Source of the DNA: Gymnopilus junonius
Lineage: Eukaryota; Basidiomycota; Agaricomycetes; Agaricales; Galerinaceae
DNA length: 22,640 nt
NCBI GenBank assembly: GCA_015501075.1
Contig: JADNYJ010000503.1
Coordinates: 1 to 22,640, forward strand
Reading direction: 5' to 3'
In this document: one piece after another, positions 1 to 9,400 of the stretch
Position numbering within the stretch: position 1 is the stretch's first letter
Layout: the number at the start of each line of letters is the position of its first letter
Position numbers and translations under genes: made by a program
Notes under the pieces: generated by a model
Database searches by the model: none
What the model saw: the letters and a program-made list of their open reading frames with translations, nothing else
What the model was told of the DNA's origin: nothing

Positions 1-603
1 ATACCATACTACAGTTAGCAGGACTGGAACGCAAAGATAGGCCCTTACATTGATCATCATCGCGAGAAAGGTCGATGTGAATAGGCTCTCCTTTGATTCT
101 CCTGACCCGAATAGGTTCCTCTTCCTCCTTCAACACCACATTTCGCATCACGTTGGAATTGTCATTTCCTTCTCTTCTGCGTCGCATGGTGTAATAGCTC
201 GAGTTATTCCTCCATTTTCCCTTTATACAATCAAAGCGATATCGACCTTTAAGCAAGGGATGTTTCTGGACTGGTCGGTCTATATTGTCGAGCGCGGGAT
301 TGACTTGTCGCCATTTCCGATGATCGCGATACCAAAAGAGTCACTGTGTTTTGCTATATCTCCAATTACACCGTAGTCCCTGGTCGGCTCGTCTTCCGGA
401 GAGAAAATATAGTACTCCCACTTTGTCCCACTGACAGTCATGCCTGCACTTTGGTAGTCGATGTCGTTTTCTAAGTATGGAATCAGTGAGACTTGAACAA
501 ATAAATCGAATAGAACTCCCACCTTCTGCATAGTCATCGCGCTCTTTGAAAGCATCCCTTTCGGGAGGTTCGAGCTGTACCTATTCAAGAAATGGTCAAC
601 CAT
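1..603 (-). CDS. 5' part of an unrecognised gene, runs off the left edge
   Basis: I do not recognise the family. From ATG 603-601 a frame stays open to about 334, then coding character moves to another frame that continues to position 49. The switch coincides with the run of four A at 334-337 (T on the coding strand); one extra T there joins the two frames. The second frame carries an acidic stretch followed by a basic/acidic mix (E-E-E-E-P-I-R-V-R-R) and ends in H-I-D-L-S-R-D-D-D. A likely intron follows at 48-9, with GTAAGG at its 5' end and CTAAC before TAG at its 3' end, leaving a few bases of the next exon. An in-frame TAG lies directly 5' of the chosen ATG. The sequence upstream of it also reads like coding (M-V-K-M-P-D-D-S), so the start is uncertain and an upstream exon is possible. 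Codon pattern and the splice site are the only support. Confidence 0.45.
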
Positions 604-1404
604 CTATGAGCCAAAGCTGTCATCCGGCATCTTCACCATAGCAGAGACGACCTTCAGAGGCTAATACGCAAGCTAGAATTCAATATGGCATCAGAAATGG
701 TTGCGTTGATATTTTCATGTCGACCACTCCTTTGTTCTAGAAGCTTTTAGTAAACTTGAACAAACCATGTATGATCGGAGCCGAACCATCAGTGGCTGTG
801 ATCAAGGCAATATGATTTGCTGCCAGCGTTTTTTCCTTCCAACCATTGACTCCTCCTGTCGTTCCCTCCTGAAGCCGAATGATCATACTCTGATGAGAAC
901 CATTTCTGACCTTCTAAGCGCCGCAATTTATCCATTGATCTACCGCTCTATGATTGGCATCTTGGTTGATCTTGACACCTATACATGTCTGATGTTTTTG
1001 AGATGTGTGGCATACATGCGCTTATACATCAGAAGAAATAACCCCCCTCTCTTTTAGTACTTATACTTTCAGGCCCCTTGCAGGCTGCTTTCACTTCCAA
1101 CAATGAGTCTTATTTGTACCTTATACTTTTGAGTCGACGAAAACATGATGAGCATCTTACCTTTCGTCACTTTCATGCTGGAGCGGTCTCAGAGCAAATG
1201 CAAAGTGCAGGATTCGAACCGACAAACATGTCAAAAAGGACGAGACTTACAACCTTTACCACTGACCCATATGACTTTATATCAGTGGTACAAATATAGA
1301 GTACACATGACTACACTACATCCTCGGGATCTACGCGAATCAGAGAGATAAAAAATGTTGCTCTCATACCGTCACCACCCGTTCTGCGGCGCCCTTCCAG
1401 GCCC
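604..1404. other. Intergenic stretch, no convincing protein gene
   Basis: Open frames here are short, lack family motifs and show no consistent splice structure. The only structure I see is the tRNA-like segment near 1199-1278 on the minus strand, and a perfect 8-bp inverted repeat (ACCACTGA at 1258-1265 and its complement at 1282-1289) overlapping its 5' end. Confidence 0.5.
1199..1278 (-). other. Degenerate tRNA-like segment (tRNA relic or SINE head)
   Basis: On the minus strand there is a perfect B-box/T-loop GGTTCGAATCC (complement of 1209-1219). An A-box-like stretch, TGGGTCAGTGG, lies about 35-40 nt upstream of it. The T-stem pairs at four of five positions. The 3' acceptor strand ACTTTGC pairs at five of seven positions with ATAAAGT, giving a total of about 80 nt. 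The D- and anticodon arms do not fold cleanly, so I see no functional tRNA and assign no anticodon. The internal promoter boxes point to a tRNA pseudogene or the head of a tRNA-derived SINE. Confidence 0.3.
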
Positions 1405-2935
1405 ATGGTCAGCATCTCACATCATGCTGCCGAGCTCTCTGATGAAGTCATTGAGAGCTCTCAAGAATCCGAAAGAAAGGTAAGTTCCCTGCGATCACTG
1501 CGCGATGCAGGCTGACAACAATACAGTTAATGATTCCGACGACACCACTGCGCTCTGTCAAGTCCCGGTACACAGCAACCTGGGTCATCAGTGGCGCGCC
1601 GCCATCACCTTACAAACAGCTTGACCTGTCCGTGTCTGTGCACGGACTTCAACTTGGTGTCAAAAAAAATCATCTCGACGAGTCTTCTGATTCCGAGGTA
1701 CATCTGATCTCAAAGCCTTTTTTACACATTGCTCATCCATGATTCATACAGACCGAGACAGACTGGGGCCCACTATCAGAACCCGGTGCTCGAGCGCAAT
1801 GGTGGCTCAAGATTATCGAACGTAACACTGCTCACACTGCAGTGCCGACAGCAAGAACGAATCAGATTGAAGGAAGGGATGAGGGGGAGCGAACAGTCAA
1901 AGCAGAGGTACGTATAAGTGTGCATTCACTGCATATTACATTCTTGACACTCTCCTTAGCTCGAGCCTTTGTCAATTAACAACCCTACAATGCCTGTCAA
2001 ACCTACACGCTACGTCAAGAGGCTATGCTGATACCCCGAATGGTCACAAGGTCATTGTCAAACTGGTATGCCTTTCTCACTTAGTTTCTTTTCAACTGAA
2101 GCAACCTGATTATCTAGGCTGATGATGCATTGACAAGCTGGCGAAACAAACTCGGGCAGGCTCCCATCGACTACATGGAGAGTCTCGTGGCCTCGGAGTT
2201 TGCAGGTGCGGCAGAGGACGTCCAGGAATGGGTCGAGTGGCTCTTAGCGGAGATTATTGGATGCGGCCCCTTTACTACAAGACGTACGTGGATGTGGACC
2301 CGGAGAAGAACAAGAAGGGTTTAAAATTGGTAGGTCGCACATTTCATACTCTAATTCCCTGCTCACGTCGTTGCTAGAACATTTTTTGCCATCCACTCAT
2401 CGCATGTGGATTGGGTTATCATCTCGGCTGCACATCGTCCATCCCTGCCTCAATCAAATCCACGAAGAGGCCAACCGGCGCTCTTATCATGGCGATACAA
2501 GCTGTAAGCCATGCTTTCTGAGTCATTATCATACCTTTTCTAACATGAACTCCACAGCCATAGGGCCGTTGCTCGCTGGAGCTCCGGATTGTACGTTCAG
2601 CCTCCGCGGCCATACAGCGATTTTTCTGGTGACAACTGGGTGACAGCGAGAAGCGTATGCCAAACGTAGGAAGTCTCACTCTTCCTCCATACACCATTCA
2701 AGGCAAGACACCCACAAAGGATATCGAACGCGTCGTCAATAAGCTGAGTGACAACGGTGGGAGGATATACTCTCCGCTGCAGGTGAGATGGCTGTTGTGA
2801 GAGGGAAGAAGAAGGATGGTCGTCGGAGATGGAGCTGCTGATCTTGATGCTGATGCCAAGGCTGAGGAAGAGGAGACGGACTTCGAGATCGAGGACGATG
2901 CTGATAGTGCCATGGACACCACTGAGGGTAACTAA
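1405..2935 (+). pseudogene. Multi-exon gene of unknown function with several frame breaks
   Basis: Exons with consistent GT-AG introns can be traced at 1405-1479, 1527-1697, 1752-1907, 1960-2065, 2118-2329, 2378-2503 and 2558-2935. The product starts with a Ser/Glu-rich segment (V-I-E-S-S-Q-E-S-E). It has a middle domain containing E-W-V-E-W-L-L-A-E-I, R-P-L-Y-Y-K-T-Y-V-D-V-D-P and H-P-L-I-A-C-G-L-G-Y, then A-V-A-R-W-S-S-G-L-Y and D-F-S-G-D-N-W. It ends with a basic K-K-K and a very acidic tail (A-E-E-E-E-T-D-F-E-I-E-D-D), stop 2933-2935. It reads like one of the large uncharacterised Agaricomycete protein groups; I cannot name a function. Frame breaks are needed near 2015-2025, 2258-2262, 2557-2560, 2638-2640 (GGG), 2782-2783 (GG) and 2818-2819 (GG). 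The density is higher than in the other genes, so true decay and sequence error may both contribute. Confidence 0.5.
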
Positions 2936-3653
2936 AGCATAGTAAGATGTCCTGTCCTCATTGTTACAGTCGAAACGCTTCTTTTTGCTCAATTCTCACC
3001 ACTTTCACGAAGCCGAAATAAATATATTTTTCATGTTCTTTCTCATCCCTTTTACCTTTCACAATTGAAATTCCCTTTCCAAAGCAATGGGACCGTCTTT
3101 TTGAAAGTGCCCTGTGGTTTCACACTTCCACACTTGTGAAAGTGTCAAAAGTGTTGAAAGGTACAGGTGTATTTCTTCTGATGCTACGCGCTGTATCGGT
3201 CGATATACTGTCTTTCTAGTTTTTTGAACTGTTGATCTCACAAGCACCTGATTTTTAGGTCTTGGTATTCCTTTCAATAGAAGCCCTTCGGGCCTTTCGC
3301 TCGCACATTGATGCTAGCCATCTTGGGGGATAAATTCGCTTCATCTCCGCGCCTAAAATTTGGACCAAGATGGCCTTCACCCTCCATACTTTGATACACC
3401 TTTTCCTAGTACATGTAAGCTGCACCTCTAGGTCTGTTATTTGCCGACTTAAAGCAAATCAAGTAACATCAGTGGAGCCTTCAATATGGAAAGTAGACTA
3501 GCGCTCTTTATACTTCTGAGTCTAGCTTTTATGTTTACATTTCTCCTCCCAGACTAGAAGTCCGACTTTCCAGTGGCATGTGCTAAAATGTGCAGTCAAT
3601 AAAAGCCGGTGCTTTGGGTCAGAGCAGTTAGGAGCTCATCCGTCACTGTCATC
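2936..3653. other. Intergenic stretch between the broken gene and the His-rich precursor
   Basis: No convincing gene. An AATAAA sits at 3017-3022, placed suitably as a polyadenylation signal for the gene ending at 2935. An imperfect palindrome built on ACACTT...AAGTGT lies at 3122-3145, with further GAAAGTG-like copies around it. The right end forms the promoter of the precursor gene. Confidence 0.5.
3598..3604 (+). promoter_or_regulatory. TATA-like element of the His-rich precursor gene
   Basis: The stretch AATAAAA lies about 50 nt upstream of ATG 3654, a usual distance in fungal genes. It is A/T-rich against a mixed background. It is only TATA-like (no leading T), so the call is modest. 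Confidence 0.35.
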
Positions 3654-4794
3654 ATGAAGTCCTTCAATGTCCTTACATCCTATGTTGCTCTGACCATCGT
3701 ACTCCTTGATGCAGGAGTTCAGGCTTCACCCCTAGGTAGTCAAATTTCCACGGATAACTCGGTCATAATCTCACGTCGAGAACCGATACTGCCGTGAGTT
3801 TTGATTGAAACTGCTCCCAACCTCTGTAACTTGATTTCTTCTCCGTTTCAGGGGAATTGATAGGCTGAGTGAGGAGGGCAGATTGCTTACAAGAGAGCCT
3901 CAGTATGACTATGATGGTTATGGCGCCTACTACGGAGAGCTTGATGATCCTGCCGACCCTGATAATGACCATTTCAGGGGGGAAGTAGATCATTTTTGCC
4001 ACCATCACCATTGCCACCATTATCCATATTTTGCCCGGTCAGAGAATACAGAAGGCGCTCTTGACCGCCGAGACAGTGTCGACACATCTGTAGTCGACAA
4101 TCAAGAACAAGGTAATTATGGCCGCCATCACCGCAATATATATTATGGCAGGGACAACGTTGACACCAACACCGCCATTAACACTTTAAGCCAGGACAAG
4201 CGTGAAGGGGGTTATCATGTATTTCATCACCACAAATACCACACGAACTATCGTAGAGAGGACGCCGACTTTAACAACGCACTTGGTCCATTATCCCTGT
4301 CAAAGAGGGAAGAAGGATATTTAGGTCATCATCATCATCATCCTCACCATCGCCACTATCGAAGGGAAGGTGGGGCTGTAGGTATTCCGATTGACCAGGA
4401 GATTGATGGGAGTAGTCATAATTGGAAAAATCTGGAGGAAGTAGATATGGCCCGCGACGAGGCTGCTGAAGACGTTGGAGATATTGATCAGTATGGCTGG
4501 CATCATCATCACCACAAATACCATCGGGAAACTGTTGTCGACACGAATAACAACCATGAAGGAAGGAACGGTCCTCAAAAGAAAGAGTTCGTATATTTCC
4601 GACCTCTCTGTTTTGTTCTTGTCTTTACAGTTTGCCTCATGAACAGGACAGCCGAAGAAATAAAAGAAGGTGTCGCTCACGCTGTGGACACAGGAATCAA
4701 GTCTGTGTCTGGATTCCTCGGGTACGTATTTTGCTTGACATGATGGTGTGTTGACTCAAGCCGTATTCCTTTCATCGATAGCTTAGACATCTAA
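3654..4794 (+). CDS. Secreted His/Tyr-rich repeat precursor with Kex2-type sites
   Basis: Exons 3654-3793, 3852-4586, 4647-4721 and 4782-4794 join in phase to about 320 aa with no frame break. Residues 1-24 form a signal peptide (K, hydrophobic core V-A-L-T-I-V-L-L, A-G-V-Q-A). Five His/Tyr-rich modules follow, at residues about 93-109, 134-147, 165-182, 200-218 and 260-273, containing H-H-H-H-C-H-H, Y-G-R-H-H, F-H-H-H-K-Y-H, H-H-H-H-H-P-H-H and W-H-H-H-H-H-K-Y-H. Linkers repeat V-D-T or D-x-D themes. Dibasic pairs stand at 41-42, 119-120, 163-164, 181-182, 198-199, 217-218 and 290-291, and every one is followed by Glu or Asp. This matches the layout of Kex2-processed repeat proteins of fungi (mating-factor, RiPP and cell-surface precursors). 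Function is unknown; metal-binding released peptides are an inference. The third intron uses the weak donor GTTCGT and was chosen because it keeps phase and removes an odd hydrophobic stretch. The C-terminus is a predicted amphipathic helix. Confidence 0.75.
3988..4530 (+). repeat. Five diverged His/Tyr-rich coding modules
   Basis: Within the precursor gene the modules lie at 3988-4038, 4111-4152, 4204-4257, 4309-4365 and 4489-4530. Modules 3 and 4 are the closest pair: dibasic, E, E/G, G-Y, a His run, a Tyr, then R-R-E. Module 1 has two Cys in the His run. Module 2 has lost most His. Module 5 keeps the His run but ends in a single R-E. Divergence in spacing shows these are old protein-level repeats, not a recent DNA tandem array. 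Confidence 0.7.
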
Positions 4795-5144
4795 TCCAAC
4801 ACAAATAACATGTCGTCAGACGCTTAACTTGTATAACCTACTCAAGTATTATGTTATATGCTTTGAATAAAAACCTAGCCGGATGGGCCTTTTGGCTTCC
4901 CACAGCCAGCGTAAGATTGTGCCTATTTACGGTCGATGACTAGGTCATCCACCTATTTGATCGGAAATGAGGACCATGTGGATCGCAGCTTTGGGATCCA
5001 CGAGTGTTTACTCCCCGGGAAATACATCGCTCTTGTTCTTGACCAAGTGGATGCTCAGCATCCTGTAGTACTCCGTGCAATCCCTTAGACTTGAACATTT
5101 TCAGTAATAGGGAACGCAGTCAAACCCACCTCTGCTTTGGGACA
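4795..5144. other. Intergenic stretch with a likely poly(A) signal
   Basis: AATAAA at 4866-4871 lies about 70 nt past the stop of the precursor gene and is a plausible polyadenylation signal. I see no gene in the rest, which must hold the promoter of the acyltransferase gene. Confidence 0.5.
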
Positions 5145-6294
5145 ATGGAAGAGGGGCTCAATCACGAGACACTCCCACTCCTGGGCACCACACAGCCTCA
5201 TCGACTGCACTATCTCGATAACCTGCGTGCTACGCTGACAGTCGTCCTTATTTTCCATCATGCTGCAAAGCAAGTTAGTACTTCTTTGGCACTACAAATC
5301 CCTATTTTAACAAATAGAACGGCGCTCTGGGCCTTATTTTTCTTCGTTTCCGGCCGCTCAGCTACGTTGGCTTTTTCTGGCTCTTCAGATTACAACTTCC
5401 TCCTTTCCAGAGTATTGAAGATCGGTCTTCCAGCATCGATCTACGCGTTATTTCTACGCCCATCATTGGTCGTGATACTCTCGTTAGCGTGGAAGAGCGT
5501 GTTTGGCGTACCAGGAGTATACACAAAGTTATCGGGGCCTACCACATATGTATCCATCCTTCTTTCCCTCGATTTCATATATCTATTCCTCCGCTGGTGT
5601 GTAAGGCAGGGTCCGAATTATTCTGACTTGCCATTTTTGACAAGTCTTCGCATCACATCTCACACACACTTCGTGCGGGTAGCGACACTCACAACTATTG
5701 CCCTTGTAGCGTTTAACTTCCTTCAAGGCTGCCTGTATCAGATACAACCACATTCAGTTTATTCTCACTTCTTCGACTGTTACGATCAACCTGGAGCAGA
5801 TGCCCCATTATCCTACATCATTGCATATCTGGCCGGCATTCACTTCGAATCTCTCAAGGAATTCATGCTCTTGCGCCTTCCGGAGGCTTATATTTTCCTC
5901 TTTGGCTCATTTGCCTTATCCTATGCAGCAATGGCATTTTATTTTTTGTGATCTTGCGGTCAATTCCGTTCACAGCTTGCGACTCATCATCCAAATAATA
6001 TTTTTCGCCGTGTGGGATCCCTTTGTCTTCTGCACCATCCCAATCAGCGTCATATCCATTTTCTCGCAAGCACCGTGGGCGACACGTGAATGGGGTTTTC
6101 TGGCAAGGCATACACTCATTCAAACGTATATTAATATGGTTCCCATTCTTCTGGCAGACCATTTCGTTCGAGTGATAGGCGAACCAGTTTCTCAAACACT
6201 CCTCACTGGATTGGTTGGGGTTGTTGTCAGCTGGGCGGTTATGGTTGGGTCGGTGATACTTTGGGGAAGCTTTGTGCAGCCAAGGAGTACTTAG
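5145..6294 (+). CDS. Acyltransferase-3 family membrane protein
   Basis: The product is a polytopic membrane protein of about 373 aa. The N-terminus shows the family signature: after a short cytosolic lead comes Y-L-D-N-L-R-A, then a hydrophobic helix ending V-L-I-F-H-H, whose first His is the usual catalytic candidate. Next is F-F-F-V-S-G-R-S. About ten hydrophobic helices follow, with the family-typical A-V-W-D-P-F-V near residue 280. Members move acyl groups, often acetyl, onto sugars, lipids or small molecules; the substrate cannot be read from sequence. The start is the first ATG (5145) that gives the family-like N-terminus. The frame changes at the T-run 5942-5947. Either GT-AG removal of 5948-5975, only 28 nt, restores phase, or one T is extra in the sequence. 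The gene lies 350 nt downstream of the His-rich precursor, same strand. Confidence 0.8.
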
Positions 6295-6452
6295 CCAAGA
6301 GATACTTTTCAATGCTCAAAGTATATTACGTGGTTTATTTATCTTAGTCTTGGCACCTCCTTGTGGATAACTGTTTCCAAGACGGAAATAGTTTCACCAC
6401 TATTTGAATATGTAGAGAAGTGTATGAAGGCGAAAAAATGGCAATCAACAAA

Positions 6453-9400
6453 TCAAGAATCGAACTAAAGCACATAATTCAATATATGACCTATTCAGGT
6501 TGATTTAGGGAAACTCACCACAAGGTACATCGATCCCGGCCAATCGCTTGTGGTTCCGTTGCGCTGGACGAAGACATCCGTTTCTGTCTCATGAACTATT
6601 TCAGAAAACCTCCGCAATGTTCCAGCATCTCCAGGAGCGCGCCGAAGATTCTTCAAAGAGAAGATGACCTTGAAAGCTTCGACAATTGCCTTCTGAGCGT
6701 AATCTACTCCTGGGCATCCATGGAAGCCCGTGCCGTTTATGTTAGCAAAAGGAAGAGGGGAGCGGCGGGGGTTGACGGCCGATGGGTCTGGGAAATCGTC
6801 GGGCTATAGAGGGATGTAATTATAAGTTTCGAAAGATGAAGAATGGAAGTAAAAAGAGTTGCTGACATTCAAGTGGGCATTACGGAAACTTGCTCTGAGG
6901 CGATCGCCCTTCTTGACTTCAAGTGGAGGAAGACCCGGACCTTGATCGACTGTAGTGTTGACGGCAGACTCGCGCCAGAGGCCCGTATATTGAGGTCTCA
7001 GACCTAAGGAAATCTGTAAGAAATTTAAATGCCATGCAGACAATGAAATCTATACTGACGCATTGCTTCGGAGACATAACCCAATAGCAGGGCGTCACTT
7101 TCACTGTCATTGTTCTGGACAAGTTGAATTATATGCTCCCTTTCAGTTTTCCTCTCATCGTCAAGATAGAAATCAACGGCATTGATAGCACCATGAGCAT
7201 GATTCACAGAGGCACCAACGGCAACCCCAAGGACATTGCCAATGATTGCATCAGTTGAACGACCAGAGGCGGCCAACCTCTTGAAGAATTGATACCACGG
7301 CTTATTGGTAGGTGGCCAAAGGAACGATGTCACACCCAGTGCGAGGCGATCTACCACATTCTGTACAGATCTGATTCAGCAAATGAAAATGTAGGTCTTC
7401 CAACTCAACTTACAGCAGCGGAGGAAGGAGAAGCCTCCAATAAAGATTTTGTGGCAAGTGCACCGATAACAGTTCCAGCCTGAATTGCAGATTGATGCAG
7501 CGCAAAACTGGTTTCTGGTTTGTCGAAGGCGAGGAAGGTCATGCTGAATGGATCAAATTAGTCAAGGCAGCAATAAATCAAAATAATCAAGCTGACGTAA
7601 ACTGAAAATGGAGTTGGCATTCATCAAGGGAACCATTTCACAATTCTGACGTACCAAAGTTTCAAGCATGTCAAACAATTCCAGTTCCGTGAATATACCA
7701 TTTGGATTTTCCTTTGTCTTCAAGGGTACGCCAGTCTAATTGAGGGATTAGAGTATAAAGGATTAATATAATCATCACTGCGTACCAGCTTCTCAGCGCT
7801 TACGTGCGCCACTGTTGGATAGAGTACACCTTTGACTATGTCAATGTAAGTTCCCGGAAGGCCTTCATATCTGGGATAAAGTGTTTTCATAAGTGTTTCG
7901 GTGTCACATTCGAGGATTACGCACTTCCAGGACGATTCTTGAATCTTCTCCTTAACTTTATCTGCGAAGAATGTTGCATACTCCGCGATAGAGTTCTTGT
8001 CAGGAAACATTGCATGCATAATCATTATTTTGTCATTGTTGTGCCTGTCCAGGTTACTGAATTAGTAAAAGATTAAAATAAAGATGGGCTAGTACTAACT
8101 GCGCGATGTCGTCAAACATAAGGATCGACCCATATCCGAATTTCTCGTAAATTACTTTAAATTAGTTGGGTCGTTGAAGACAGTTCTAATTCCTGTAAAT
8201 GTGTTCAGAACTTTGGGGACAGGAATTACAGAGGGCGGATCGAAGATGTATTTGTCTTGTAATCCTTGTCGGGTCAAATTGTCTTTCATCTTTGATGGTG
8301 TGTAAAATGGATAAAGTGAATAGACAGAGTTCTAGGACACCATTTAGAACGAAATTTGCAGCGAATAGATAAGATATAACATACCCAAGGGTAGTGGCGG
8401 GGCAGGTGGCGCAACAGAAGCTTAGGAACTTATATATCACGCCGATTAGTAGAAAGTCAGACAATGGAGCGCACTGCATACTTTCGCCACCTGATCCTCC
8501 ATTATTCATATCTCGCTGACAATCATAGTAACCCCATGCCGTCAAATTTGCGGCTGGAAGGCTGATCAATCAGGTTGCCCCCGAAGTTCAAAAGTTTGGA
8601 TGCAACATACGTGTAAAATCAGTGGTGTAATACCTGTCGCCACGGATGAGTGAAATAGCATCGCCAAGAACAGCGCGGGTAACCTGAGTGCCCATTAGTT
8701 CCTTCCAATAAGCAATGGTCATAAACGTACAGTGTACCCAAACCCAAAGTGAGATCCAGTAGTCTGAGGCATAGTTGCCTCTGCTTGAAGGCCAGTCTAC
8801 CGCAGACAAGTTCAGCTAAAGCAGACAAGGAGCATATAAACGGCACTTACGTATAGCTCCAAGTTGTCGATATGTCCATAGAGAAGGCGAGCCGCACCCT
8901 TGATCTAGATTTAGAACCGGCAACGGAAGTTCTTAAGAGAAAGATGACGCACCGCTATCTGTGGGTCAGGATTCCAGTCCTCGAAAGTCTTGAATTCTGC
9001 AGACAATGGAAATAGAATTTAGTGAAGACGCAATATAGAGAGGAAGGGCGTACCTTTCAATCCTAAAAACACTCTGAACTCGTTCATTGTGCACAAGCCC
9101 CATTCTCTCGCCTGTTCAATGCCCAAGATCTCCACCAAGCGTAAGGCAGGAGGTGTACCCCGAGCGCGAAAAGCGCCGGCCGGCTTTTCTGTCGCCTGCT
9201 GGAGGATGCTAGCCAGGTCATCATCCGAGAATTTGCCATCGGGCCCACGTTTGATACTGTCAACCCCAGATTGAATTGAGAAGCAAGGATCGATATAAAA
9301 GAGACGCACCCTCCAAATGTTCGATCTTGTGGGGGTATATCTAAAATGGAGGTAAATACATTCGCAACAGTTGCAAGGTCCCTCAATGAGAGCTAACATG

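Noticed and set aside
4321..4680. Met-rich minus-strand open frame opposite the His-rich gene
   Set aside because: It is the antisense shadow of CAT/CAC codons; Met runs come from ATG complementing CAT.
5276..5319. Possible intron GTTAGT...AAATAG early in the acyltransferase gene
   Set aside because: Its 44 nt would break phase, and the unspliced reading continues well into the family motif with S-G-R-S.
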